A stretch of 20,370 nt of DNA from Actinomycetota bacterium (GCA_009924185.1 RFSC01000004.1:1-20370); one strand, 5' to 3'; counted from the stretch's first letter, positions 1-7,314 are shown. Translations and numbers: made by a program. The notes: generated from the letters alone by a model not told the origin.

Positions 1-2353
1 AATTTCGACCATCGCCTCCTACACCGGAGCTCAAGTTTTTGAAGCTATTGGACTGTCGCAAGTATTAATTGATGAGTATTTCTCTGGAACCACCTCTCGT
101 TTGGGCGGAGTTGATCTCTCCGTTATTGCGGAGGAAACAATCGCTCGCCATCACATCGCATATCCACCAGGGGGAGAGGTTCCGGGTTCTAAGCGTTTAC
201 AAATTGGTGGCGAGTATCAGTGGCGACGTGATGGTGAACCTCACCTATTTGACCCCGAAACCGTTTTCACATTGCAACATTCAACCCGATCAAAGCGTTA
301 CGACGTTTTCAAGAGATACACCACAAAGGTTGATAATCAAGCGAAGTCCTTAATGACGTTGCGTGGACTTTTCTCATTTAAAGAGGGAGTTAGAACTCCA
401 GTTCCCATAGAAGAAGTGGAGTCGGTCTCAGAGATAGTAAAACGCTTTTCAACTGGCGCCATGTCATATGGATCCATCTCGCAAGAGGCTCACGAAACTC
501 TAGCTATTGCGATGAATCGACTTGGTGCCAAATCAAATACTGGCGAGGGTGGCGAGGATCCGGCGAGATTCAAGCCTGAACCAAATGGTGACTCCAAACG
601 CTCTGCCATCAAGCAGGTTGCATCAGGGCGGTTTGGTGTAACAAGTGAGTACTTGGTTAATGCCGATGATATTCAGATAAAAATGGCACAAGGTGCAAAA
701 CCGGGAGAAGGTGGTCAATTACCTGGCAACAAGGTTTATCCATGGATAGCCAAAGTTCGTCACTCAACCCCCGGAGTTGGTTTGATTTCACCGCCGCCTC
801 ACCATGACATTTACTCAATTGAGGATTTAGCACAGCTAATCCATGATCTAAAGAACTCCAACAAAGATGCGCGAGTTCATGTAAAGCTGGTAGCTGAGGT
901 TGGGGTTGGAACCGTTGCTGCAGGAGTTAGCAAAGCCCATGCCGATGTGGTTCTAATTTCTGGACATGATGGTGGCACTGGTGCGTCGCCACTTACCTCT
1001 CTTAAGCATGCTGGCGCACCGTGGGAGTTAGGTCTTGCAGAGACTCAACAAACTCTTCTGCTTAATGGTTTGCGTGATCGAATCGTGGTTCAAACAGATG
1101 GACAGATGAAAACGGGACGTGATGTGATTATTGCTGCCCTGCTGGGTGCAGAAGAGTTTGGTTTCGCAACTGCTCCACTTGTTGTTTCTGGGTGTGTAAT
1201 GATGAGAGTTTGCCATCTAGATACCTGCCCAGTTGGTGTGGCGACTCAAAACCCAGAGTTGCGCAAGCGCTTCACCGGCCAGCCCGAATTTGTTGAAACC
1301 TTCTTTGAGTACATCGCAGAAGAGGTAAGAGAATGGCTAGCCAAGTTGGGTTTCAGGACTCTAGAAGAAGCAATCGGCCAAGTTGAACTTTTAGATACTC
1401 AGGCTGCAGTCGATCATTGGAAAGCAAGTGGATTGGATTTATCACCAATCCTTGCGGTTCCAGAGATTGCTAAAAATGCCGCACGACGTAACATCTCAAA
1501 GCAGGAACATGGCTTGGAATCAGCATTGGACAATGAGTTGATTGAGTTGGCCAAGCCAGCTTTAGAAAAAGGTGAATCCATAAAGTTGCAGTTAGCGATT
1601 AGAAATCGCAATCGCACCGTAGGCACCATGTTGGGCTCTGAGGTAACGAAGAGGTTTGGCGGTTCTGGATTGCCAGAAGACACCATTGATATCACCTTCC
1701 ATGGCTCTGCTGGTCAATCCCTAGGTGCCTTTATTCCTAATGGATTAACCCTTCGTTTGTATGGCGATACCAATGATTATTTGGGCAAGGGTTTATCTGG
1801 TGGGCGAGTAATTGTTAGGCCGGATGAAAAAGCCACTTTCCCGTCTGAGAAAAATGTCATTGCCGGAAATGTAATCGGGTATGGCGCTACTACGGGCGAG
1901 ATATTTGTGCGCGGAATGGTGGGAGAACGTTTTTGCGTAAGAAACTCGGGAGCAACAGCTGTTGTCGAGGGAGTCGGAGATCATGCCTGCGAGTACATGA
2001 CAGGTGGTGTAGTTGTGATCTTAGGTCAAACCGGCAGAAACCTGGCGGCTGGAATGTCAGGTGGACGAGCATTTGTTCTTGACCTAAATCCAGATCTTGT
2101 AAATAAAGAAATGGTTGATGTACTGAATGTGCCCCAGGATCAAGCGGAGAGGTTGCGCGCCATCATCTCCAGGTTCTTTGCAGAGACCGGTTCAGTTGTA
2201 GCTGATGGTTTGCTCAAGGATTGGAACGCGGCGCAAAAGCGAATCTCTATGGTTATGCCGAGAGATTACGCAAAGGTGTTAGATGTAATTGATAAAGCCG
2301 AGCGTGAAGGTCGCTCTGCCGAACAAGCAATCATGGAGGTGCTAAATGGCTGA
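1..2353 (+). CDS. gltB: Glutamate synthase large subunit, C-terminal part (5' end outside window)
   Basis: This is the C-terminal half of the large (alpha) subunit of NADPH-dependent glutamate synthase, which makes glutamate from glutamine-derived ammonia and 2-oxoglutarate. The reading frame is open from base 2 and already encodes conserved FMN-domain sequence (ISTIASYTGAQVFEAIGL), so the true start lies upstream; the full protein is normally about 1500 residues and about 783 are present here. The [3Fe-4S] cysteines are visible as C-x5-C-x4-C at codons 1193, 1211 and 1226 (GCVMMRVCHLDTC). Upstream of them is the FMN/2-oxoglutarate region with GEGGQLPGNKV and SGHDGGTGASP. The last 250 or so residues form the glycine-rich GXGXG beta-helix domain. 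The glutaminase domain is not in the window. The stop overlaps the gltD start by 8 bases, so the subunits are translationally coupled. Confidence 0.97.
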   Translation, partial: ISTIASYTGAQVFEAIGLSQVLIDEYFSGTTSRLGGVDLSVIAEETIARHHIAYPPGGEVPGSKRLQIGGEYQWRRDGEPHLFDPETVFTLQHSTRSKRYDVFKRYTTKVDNQAKSLMTLRGLFSFKEGVRTPVPIEEVESVSEIVKRFSTGAMSYGSISQEAHETLAIAMNRLGAKSNTGEGGEDPARFKPEPNGDSKRSAIKQVASGRFGVTSEYLVNADDIQIKMAQGAKPGEGGQLPGNKVYPWIAKVRHSTPGVGLISPPPHHDIYSIEDLAQLIHDLKNSNKDARVHVKLVAEVGVGTVAAGVSKAHADVVLISGHDGGTGASPLTSLKHAGAPWELGLAETQQTLLLNGLRDRIVVQTDGQMKTGRDVIIAALLGAEEFGFATAPLVVSGCVMMRVCHLDTCPVGVATQNPELRKRFTGQPEFVETFFEYIAEEVREWLAKLGFRTLEEAIGQVELLDTQAAVDHWKASGLDLSPILAVPEIAKNAARRNISKQEHGLESALDNELIELAKPALEKGESIKLQLAIRNRNRTVGTMLGSEVTKRFGGSGLPEDTIDITFHGSAGQSLGAFIPNGLTLRLYGDTNDYLGKGLSGGRVIVRPDEKATFPSEKNVIAGNVIGYGATTGEIFVRGMVGERFCVRNSGATAVVEGVGDHACEYMTGGVVVILGQTGRNLAAGMSGGRAFVLDLNPDLVNKEMVDVLNVPQDQAERLRAIISRFFAETGSVVADGLLKDWNAAQKRISMVMPRDYAKVLDVIDKAEREGRSAEQAIMEVLNG

Positions 2354-3803
2354 TCCCAAAGGTTTTTTAAATACAGGTAGGGAGACTCCTAAGCGCCGTC
2401 CAGTAGATGTGCGGATTCGAGACTGGAAAGAGGTTTATGAAGAGCAAGAGTTTGGTGCTCTCCAGAAGCAAGCTGGGCGCTGTATGGATTGCGGAATTCC
2501 GTTTTGTCATCAAGGTTGCCCACTTGGAAATCTAATTCCAGAGTGGAATGACTTGATTTGGCGCAATGAAAAAAGCGATGCAATCGATCGTCTTCACGCA
2601 ACAAATAATTTTCCAGAGTTCACTGGAAGGCTTTGTCCAGCACCCTGCGAAACCGCCTGTGTTTTAGGAATAAACCAAGACCCGGTAACCATCAAGCAGG
2701 TAGAGCTGCGCACGATAGAAGAGGCTTTTTCCACTGGAAATGTGCGGCCCATGCAACCAGACCGTATGACCGGAAAGACGGTCGCAGTTATTGGATCTGG
2801 GCCAGCAGGTTTGGCAGCCGCTCAACAACTAACTCGTGCCGGACATACTGTTGTGGTTTACGAGAGAGCGCCCAAGATTGGCGGCTTGCTGCGATATGGA
2901 ATTCCTGAATTCAAAATGGAGAAGGCGGTTTTGGATCGACGCTTAAATCAGATGCAGCGTGAAGGCACCCGTTTCAGAACTGGCGTAAATGTGGGTGTAG
3001 ATATCACTGCTAAAGAGCTAAAGAGTAGGTATGACGCTGTTGTTCTTGCTGTTGGCGCAACTCAGTGGAGAGATTTGGATATCCCAGGTCGCTCTTACAA
3101 AGGCGTTTACCAAGCCATGGAGTATTTGCCATGGGGCAATCAACAAGCTCTTGGTGAGTTAACTCAGGAGCCACCAATTAATGCAAAGGACAAGCATGTA
3201 ATTATTTTGGGCGGTGGAGATACAGGTGCCGATTGCTTGGGAACTGCAATTCGCCAAGGCGCGGCAAGTATCACTCAGATTGAAATTATGCCAAGACCTA
3301 CAGATGAACGTCCGAGCTCTCAACCATGGCCGACTTATCCCATGGTTTACCGAGTTAGCAGTGCGCATGAAGAATCCGGCGAGCGTTTGTACTCCATCTC
3401 AACCGAAGAGTTCATTGGTGATGGTCAAGGAAATCTAAAGGCGCTAAAGATTGTAGAAACTCGATTAGTAGATGGAAAGTTTGAAGGGGTTCCAGGCACT
3501 GAAAGGGAGCTTCCTGCAGATTTAGTTTTTCTCGCCATGGGTTTCACCGGAGTTGAGAAAAATGAATTGGTGACTGGGTTCAACTTAACTCTGGATCAAA
3601 GAGGGAATATCGCCCGCAATCAAGATTATGAAACTAATGTTGAAGATGTCTATGTTTGTGGTGACGCTGGACGAGGACAATCCTTGATTGTGTGGGCAAT
3701 TGCTGAAGGTCGAAGTGCTGCAGCCGCTGTAGATAAGGCGCTAATGGGACGTACACAACTTCCCGCACCTATTGAACCAACCGCTCGACCTTTGATGGTT
3801 TAG
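2346..3803 (+). CDS. gltD: Glutamate synthase small subunit (NADPH, FAD, Fe-S)
   Basis: The beta subunit of glutamate synthase takes electrons from NADPH through FAD and passes them to the FMN of GltB. The 485-residue length is normal. The N-terminal domain carries cysteines for [4Fe-4S] clusters at C46, C49, C54, C58 (RCMDCGIPFCHQGCP) and C97, C101, C105 (LCPAPCETAC). An FAD-binding Rossmann motif, VIGSGPAG, lies at about 148-155, and a second nucleotide (NADPH) motif, GGGDTGA, at about 289-295. A C-terminal FAD motif is VCGDAGRGQSLIVWA. The ATG at 2346 is preceded by a good ribosome binding site, GGAGGT at 2335-2340, inside gltB. It forms an operon with gltB. No terminator is visible in the 39 bases before pyk, so readthrough into pyk is possible. 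Confidence 0.97.
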   Translation: MADPKGFLNTGRETPKRRPVDVRIRDWKEVYEEQEFGALQKQAGRCMDCGIPFCHQGCPLGNLIPEWNDLIWRNEKSDAIDRLHATNNFPEFTGRLCPAPCETACVLGINQDPVTIKQVELRTIEEAFSTGNVRPMQPDRMTGKTVAVIGSGPAGLAAAQQLTRAGHTVVVYERAPKIGGLLRYGIPEFKMEKAVLDRRLNQMQREGTRFRTGVNVGVDITAKELKSRYDAVVLAVGATQWRDLDIPGRSYKGVYQAMEYLPWGNQQALGELTQEPPINAKDKHVIILGGGDTGADCLGTAIRQGAASITQIEIMPRPTDERPSSQPWPTYPMVYRVSSAHEESGERLYSISTEEFIGDGQGNLKALKIVETRLVDGKFEGVPGTERELPADLVFLAMGFTGVEKNELVTGFNLTLDQRGNIARNQDYETNVEDVYVCGDAGRGQSLIVWAIAEGRSAAAAVDKALMGRTQLPAPIEPTARPLMV

Positions 3804-3807
3804 CGAT

Positions 3808-3836
3808 TTAACCTCTAGAGAGAAATGGCATAAAAT
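3808..3836 (+). promoter_or_regulatory. Probable leaderless promoter of pyk
   Basis: A TTAACC element at 3808-3813 is followed after exactly 17 bases by TAAAAT at 3831-3836, a good -35/-10 pair. Only six bases separate the -10 box from the pyk ATG at 3843, so transcription should start at or next to the A of the start codon. AAGG at 3837-3840 is only two bases from the ATG, too close for a normal Shine-Dalgarno site. TANNNT followed by 6-7 bases and a start codon is the usual layout of leaderless actinobacterial genes. Confidence 0.6.
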
Positions 3837-3842
3837 AAGGAA

Positions 3843-5282
3843 ATGCGCCGCGCCAAAATTGTTTGCACCATGGGTCCTGCTGTTGAATCTCCAGAGCGGG
3901 CGGCTGAATTAATCGCAGCTGGCATGAATGTAGCGCGGTTAAATCTTTCTCATGGCGGCTATGAGGAACACCAAAATCGATTGAACCTCGTGCGGAAAGC
4001 GGCAGCGGATGCGGGCAAGCCGGTGGCAATATTGGTAGACCTACAAGGCCCAAAGATTCGTTTAGGCAGATTTGAAAATGGCCCTCATGAACTGAGTCGT
4101 GGCGATATCTTCACAATTACTACAGAGGAAATCTCAGGAACTAAGGAGCGGGTAGGAACTACCTACAAAGGACTGCCAGGGGATTGTCGCAAAGGCGATC
4201 GTATTTTGATTGATGATGGCAAAGTTACAGTTGAGGTTGTTGAAGTAAAAGGCAACGATGTAGTTACAAAAGTTATTGAACCGGGAGCTGTGTCTAACAA
4301 CAAAGGCATAAATCTTCCTGGTGTAGCTGTATCTGTTCCGGCCATGTCGGAAAAAGATAAGGAAGATTTACGTTGGGGTCTAAAAGCTGGCGCAGACTTC
4401 ATCGCACTCTCTTTTGTGCGCTCGGCAAAAGATATTTTAGATGTTCATCAAATCATGGATGAAGAAGGTAAGAGAGTTCCAGTAATTGCAAAGATTGAAA
4501 AGCCACAAGCGGTGGAGAATCTAGAAGAAATCGTTGCAGCATTTGATGGCATTATGGTGGCGCGCGGCGACTTAGGTGTTGAGATGCCAATTGAAGATAT
4601 CCCGCTCGTGCAAAAGCGTTGCGTGACATTGGCTCGCGAAAATGCCAAGCCGGTCATTGTGGCGACTCAAATGTTGGATTCGATGATTACCAACTCTCGC
4701 CCAACTCGAGCTGAAGCAACTGATTGTGCCAACGCGGTTCTGGATGGCGCGGATGCGTTGATGCTTTCTGGTGAGACAAGTGTTGGTAGTTTTGCAATTG
4801 AAGCGGTTCAAACTATGGCTCGAATTATTGAAAAGACAGAGCAAGAAGCTTTGCATCTCATCCCTGCACTCCAGCACAATCCAAAAACTAAGGGTGGAGC
4901 AATTACAAAAGCCGCCACAGAGGTGGGCTTTACGGTCGGTGCAAAGTTCTTGGCAGCCTTCACGAAATCCGGGGATTCTGCCCGTCGCATGTCCCGTTTA
5001 CGTTCACCAATTCCAATTTTGGCCCTTACTCCAGATGCGGCGACCTTTAACCAAATGTCACTTACCTGGGGGGTTGAGCCAATTCTGACTCCGCTGGTGA
5101 CAACTACTGATGAAATGGTTAAACAGGTTGATGCCATTGTTCTCGAATCACAACGTGTATCAAAGGGAGAGCTAATTCTCATCGTGGCAGGATCACCGCC
5201 AGGAATCCCAGGGTCGACCAACGCGATGCGGGTACATCAAGTGGGAGATGCCGTGGGTGGCGTGGCCCCTGCATATCGTTAG
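3843..5282 (+). CDS. pyk: Pyruvate kinase
   Basis: Pyruvate kinase converts phosphoenolpyruvate and ADP to pyruvate and ATP in the last step of glycolysis. The 479-residue length is typical of bacterial enzymes. Visible family features are the N-terminal strand RRAKIVCTMGPA, the substrate-site segment ARLNLSHG (31-38), the mobile B domain at about 70-170, the signature VIAKIEKPQ (214-222) with catalytic K217, the metal-binding loop MVARGDLGVE (238-247) and ATQMLDSM (274-281). The C-terminal regulatory domain ends normally. The start is the ATG at 3843: the protein begins exactly where family members begin, and a leaderless promoter sits directly upstream. The gene follows gltD and precedes the tRNA and pdtaR, an order I recall from other Actinobacteria. 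Allosteric behaviour cannot be read from the sequence. Confidence 0.97.
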   Translation: MRRAKIVCTMGPAVESPERAAELIAAGMNVARLNLSHGGYEEHQNRLNLVRKAAADAGKPVAILVDLQGPKIRLGRFENGPHELSRGDIFTITTEEISGTKERVGTTYKGLPGDCRKGDRILIDDGKVTVEVVEVKGNDVVTKVIEPGAVSNNKGINLPGVAVSVPAMSEKDKEDLRWGLKAGADFIALSFVRSAKDILDVHQIMDEEGKRVPVIAKIEKPQAVENLEEIVAAFDGIMVARGDLGVEMPIEDIPLVQKRCVTLARENAKPVIVATQMLDSMITNSRPTRAEATDCANAVLDGADALMLSGETSVGSFAIEAVQTMARIIEKTEQEALHLIPALQHNPKTKGGAITKAATEVGFTVGAKFLAAFTKSGDSARRMSRLRSPIPILALTPDAATFNQMSLTWGVEPILTPLVTTTDEMVKQVDAIVLESQRVSKGELILIVAGSPPGIPGSTNAMRVHQVGDAVGGVAPAYR

Positions 5283-5285
5283 AAT
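5280..5285 (+). promoter_or_regulatory. Possible -10 box for the tRNA (and pdtaR)
   Basis: TAGAAT overlaps the pyk stop codon (TAG at 5280-5282) and lies 16 bases before the 5' end of the mature tRNA, a sensible distance for a short 5' leader. No good -35 hexamer is found 16-18 bases upstream, so this is a weak call. The tRNA could instead be transcribed by readthrough from pyk. Confidence 0.35.
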
Positions 5286-5301
5286 AGGAAAAGTAACACC
5301 G

Positions 5302-5374
5302 GCCTCGGTACTCCAACGGTAGAGAGGGCAGTCTCAAACACTGCATAGTGTCGGTTCAAATCCGACTCGAGGCA
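5302..5374 (+). tRNA. tRNA with CAA anticodon (Leu by decoding), short variable arm
   Basis: A full cloverleaf can be drawn. The acceptor stem pairs GCCTCGG (5302-5308) with TCGAGGC (5367-5373), with one G-T pair, and the discriminator base is A5374. The anticodon stem GCAGT/ACTGC encloses the seven-base loop CTCAAAC, which gives anticodon CAA (reads UUG, Leu). The T arm is perfect: GTCGG, loop TTCAAAT, CCGAC. The D arm is weak, with three pairs (CTC/GAG) and a loop containing GG. The 3' CCA is not encoded. The variable region is only five bases (ATAGT), whereas bacterial leucine tRNAs normally have a long variable arm. The Leu identity rests only on the anticodon. The next gene starts one base after the tRNA. 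Confidence 0.85.
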
Positions 5375-5375
5375 C

Positions 5376-5969
5376 ATGTCATCTGATTCTTCAGCGCAGT
5401 ATCGAATTCTGGTTGCTGAAGATGAAACCTTAATTCGCATGGATCTCGTTGAGATGCTGACTGAAGCTGGATATGAAGTTATTGCTCAGGCATCCAATGG
5501 GGAAGAGGCAATTGAATTAGCCAAGTTGCATAACCCTGATTTAGCCATTTTGGATGTAAAGATGCCGGTGCTAGATGGAATCTCGGCGGCGGAAAAGATT
5601 ATTGAAGTTGCCCCGGTGCTGATGCTGACCGCTTTCAGCCAGAAGGATTTAGTTGATCGAGCAAGAGATGCCGGCGCAATGGCATATGTAGTAAAGCCCT
5701 TTACGATAAATGATCTGATGCCAGCAATTGAGATCTCAATTAGCCGTCATCGACAGATGAAATCGCTAGAGACTGAAGTCGCGGATCTGCATGACAGATT
5801 GGAAACTCGAAAGATTATTGATCGGGCCAAAGGAATTCTTATGCAGGCTTTAAATCTCACGGAACCGCAGGCGTTTTCCTGGATTCAAAAAGCTGCCATG
5901 GATCGACGCATCACAATGAAAGAGGTTGCCGAGGCGGTAATCAACCCGAGCGCTGCTTTAGAGAAATAG
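5376..5969 (+). CDS. pdtaR: ANTAR-domain response regulator, PdtaR (Rv1626) type
   Basis: This is a two-component response regulator whose output domain binds RNA instead of DNA. Residues 10-120 form a receiver domain with acidic residues E15-D16, phosphoacceptor D60 (LAILDVKMP), T85 (MLTAF) and K107 (VVKPF). Residues about 125-190 are an ANTAR domain (LETRKIIDRAKGILMQ, then AFSWIQKAAMDRR). The match to my memory of mycobacterial Rv1626/PdtaR is close along the whole length, including LIRMDL and AFSQ-DLV-RARDAGAMAY. The usual partner is the histidine kinase PdtaS, which is not in this window. The ATG at 5376 is the only credible start, since no other start codon precedes the conserved RILVAEDE; it lies one base beyond the tRNA. 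GAGG at 5369-5372, inside the tRNA acceptor stem, is the only SD-like sequence. The RNA targets are unknown here. Confidence 0.93.
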   Translation: MSSDSSAQYRILVAEDETLIRMDLVEMLTEAGYEVIAQASNGEEAIELAKLHNPDLAILDVKMPVLDGISAAEKIIEVAPVLMLTAFSQKDLVDRARDAGAMAYVVKPFTINDLMPAIEISISRHRQMKSLETEVADLHDRLETRKIIDRAKGILMQALNLTEPQAFSWIQKAAMDRRITMKEVAEAVINPSAALEK

Positions 5970-5981
5970 CTCCACTTTCGA

Positions 5982-6020
5982 GAGATTTCATCTCAAATAA
6001 CGAGAAAGTTATCTCTTTTC
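5982..6020 (+). terminator. Tandem small hairpins after pdtaR, possible weak terminator
   Basis: Two perfect five-pair hairpins follow the pdtaR stop. The first is GAGAT-TTC-ATCTC at 5982-5994. The second is ATAAC-GAGAAA-GTTAT at 5997-6012, followed by CTCTTTTC. An alternative longer pairing joins ACTTTC (5974-5979) with GAAAGT (6004-6009). The stems are AT-rich and the U-tract is short, so termination would be weak. The structure could be regulatory instead. Confidence 0.4.
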
Positions 6021-6060
6021 AGCGTCTATTTCCTTGTGCCAATTGCGACTCTGCCATTAG

Positions 6061-6104
6061 CCTTCACCCCTCCCTGTCCCAGGGGGCATGATCATGAAGG
6101 AAGG
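6061..6104 (+). promoter_or_regulatory. livJ leader: ribosome binding site, palindrome and possible SD-masking stem
   Basis: The livJ start has a strong Shine-Dalgarno sequence, AAGGAAGG at 6097-6104, six bases from the ATG. CCTTC at 6061-6065 is fully complementary to GAAGG at 6096-6100. The enclosed bases contain a second stem, CCCCT (6067-6071) with AGGGG (6081-6085). A perfect 10-base palindrome, CATGATCATG, lies at 6087-6096 and could be an operator half-site pair or part of the RNA fold. I found no convincing -35/-10 pair in 5970-6090. Confidence 0.45.
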
Positions 6105-6110
6105 TATTAA

Positions 6111-7265
6111 ATGAAAAAGCGTAGCCTTATTTCGGTTGCTGCAGCAGCCGCGTTGGCAGCTGCTTCGCTTGTTGCAGTAGCACCAGCGTCAAACGCAGCC
6201 GCTAAGCGAATCACGCTCGCATTTCAAGGTCCTCTAACTGGCGAAGAAGCGCAGGTTGGACAGGATGAGTTAGCTGGCATGCTTTATGCGGTCAAGCTAT
6301 TCAATGCGAAGAACAAAGGTAAGTATGTTGTACGCGTAGTGCGTGCAGATGATCAGGGAGATCCTGCTCAGGCTGCAAAGGTTGCTCCAGGAATTGCATC
6401 AAACACCAAGATCATTGGTCTTGTTGGTGCTGCATACTCAGGTGCAACAATCGCATCTCTACCGTTCTACAAGCAGCGTCTATTGCCGATGATTTCTCCA
6501 TCAGCAACCCGCGTTTCAATCACAGATCCATCATCACCAGGTGGAGCACTTGGAGTTCCTGTTTTCCATCGCGTAGTTGTTACCGACAAGGTTCAGGGCC
6601 CATCACTATTTAAGCTTGCAACCAAGGGTGTTTCATCACCTAAGGTATTCGTAGTTGATGATCAATCAGCTTACGGTGTTGGTCTAGTTGATTACATGAA
6701 GCCATCAATTCCAGCTGGTCAATCAGTTGGCTTTGACTCAGTTTCAGACAAGACAACTGACTGGTCTGCAACAATTTCAAAGATCAAGACTGCAAATGCA
6801 AACGTAGTTATCTACACAGGTTACTTCCCACAGGCTGCTGTGTTCTTCAAGCAGCTTCGTGACAGCGGATACACCGGAATTCTTGCTGGTGGCGACGGAG
6901 TTCTAAGCCCAAGCTTCGTAACTCTTGCTCCTGCATCAGTTCTAGAGGGTGTCCGTCTAACAGCGGGAACAGTTCCTCTTGCTGACATTTCTTCTAAGCT
7001 TGAAGCAGATTTCAAGAAGAAGATGGGCAAGGCTTCAGGCGTTTACGCTGCTGAATCAATTGACGCAACAAACATCTTCCTAAGCTGTATCTCAAAGGGA
7101 GTTACAACACGTCAAGCGATGCTTAACTGCGTTAAGAACTTCAAGGGCAAGTCCCTGACCGGCGCAAACCTCAGCTTCGACGCTAACGGCGACGTTGCAG
7201 GTGGCGCAATGAACGGCTTTGAAGTTAAAGCCGGAAAGATTGTTTTCACCGGTCCAGTAAAGTAA
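6111..7265 (+). CDS. livJ: Branched-chain amino acid ABC transporter, substrate-binding protein
   Basis: This is the extracytoplasmic binding protein of a LIV-type (HAAT family) importer; the likely ligands are leucine, isoleucine and valine or related amino acids. The protein has 384 residues. Residues 1-29 are a Sec signal peptide: MKKR, a long Ala/Val-rich core, then probable cleavage after SNA. The mature part has the type I periplasmic-binding fold (ITLAFQGPLTG, GLVGAAYSGATIASLPFYKQRLLPMISPSATR). There is no lipobox cysteine, which is unusual for a monoderm binding protein. Two cysteines near the C-terminus (NIFLSC and MLNC) could form a disulfide. The start is fixed by an in-frame TAA at 6108-6110 and a strong SD. 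Lysine codons are 27 AAG to 3 AAA, a bias that suggests high expression. Ligand specificity is inferred from family only. Confidence 0.93.
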   Translation: MKKRSLISVAAAAALAAASLVAVAPASNAAAKRITLAFQGPLTGEEAQVGQDELAGMLYAVKLFNAKNKGKYVVRVVRADDQGDPAQAAKVAPGIASNTKIIGLVGAAYSGATIASLPFYKQRLLPMISPSATRVSITDPSSPGGALGVPVFHRVVVTDKVQGPSLFKLATKGVSSPKVFVVDDQSAYGVGLVDYMKPSIPAGQSVGFDSVSDKTTDWSATISKIKTANANVVIYTGYFPQAAVFFKQLRDSGYTGILAGGDGVLSPSFVTLAPASVLEGVRLTAGTVPLADISSKLEADFKKKMGKASGVYAAESIDATNIFLSCISKGVTTRQAMLNCVKNFKGKSLTGANLSFDANGDVAGGAMNGFEVKAGKIVFTGPVK

Positions 7266-7280
7266 AAAAGTAGGAAAGCG

Positions 7281-7314
7281 ATTTCGGCGGGTCCTGTATG
7301 GGGCCCGCCGAAAT
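7281..7314 (+). terminator. Strong hairpin between livJ and livH, probable attenuator or mRNA-stabilising stem
   Basis: A 14-pair stem (7281-7294 with 7301-7314, one G-T pair) closes a six-base loop (TGTATG). It lies 15 bases after the livJ stop and is very GC-rich in its upper part. The bases after it (TTCAATTATCTTT) are only loosely T-rich, so it is probably a partial terminator or a 3'-end protector for livJ mRNA. Such an element would give more binding protein than membrane components. Confidence 0.7.

Noticed and set aside
101..2353. GltB starting at TTG 101
   Set aside because: The frame is open to base 2 and encodes conserved GltB sequence upstream of 101, so the gene simply enters from the left edge.
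5982..6012. Canonical ANTAR dual-hexaloop RNA target
   Set aside because: The first loop has three bases and the second, GAGAAA, lacks the A1/G4 pattern. Kept only as a speculative finding.
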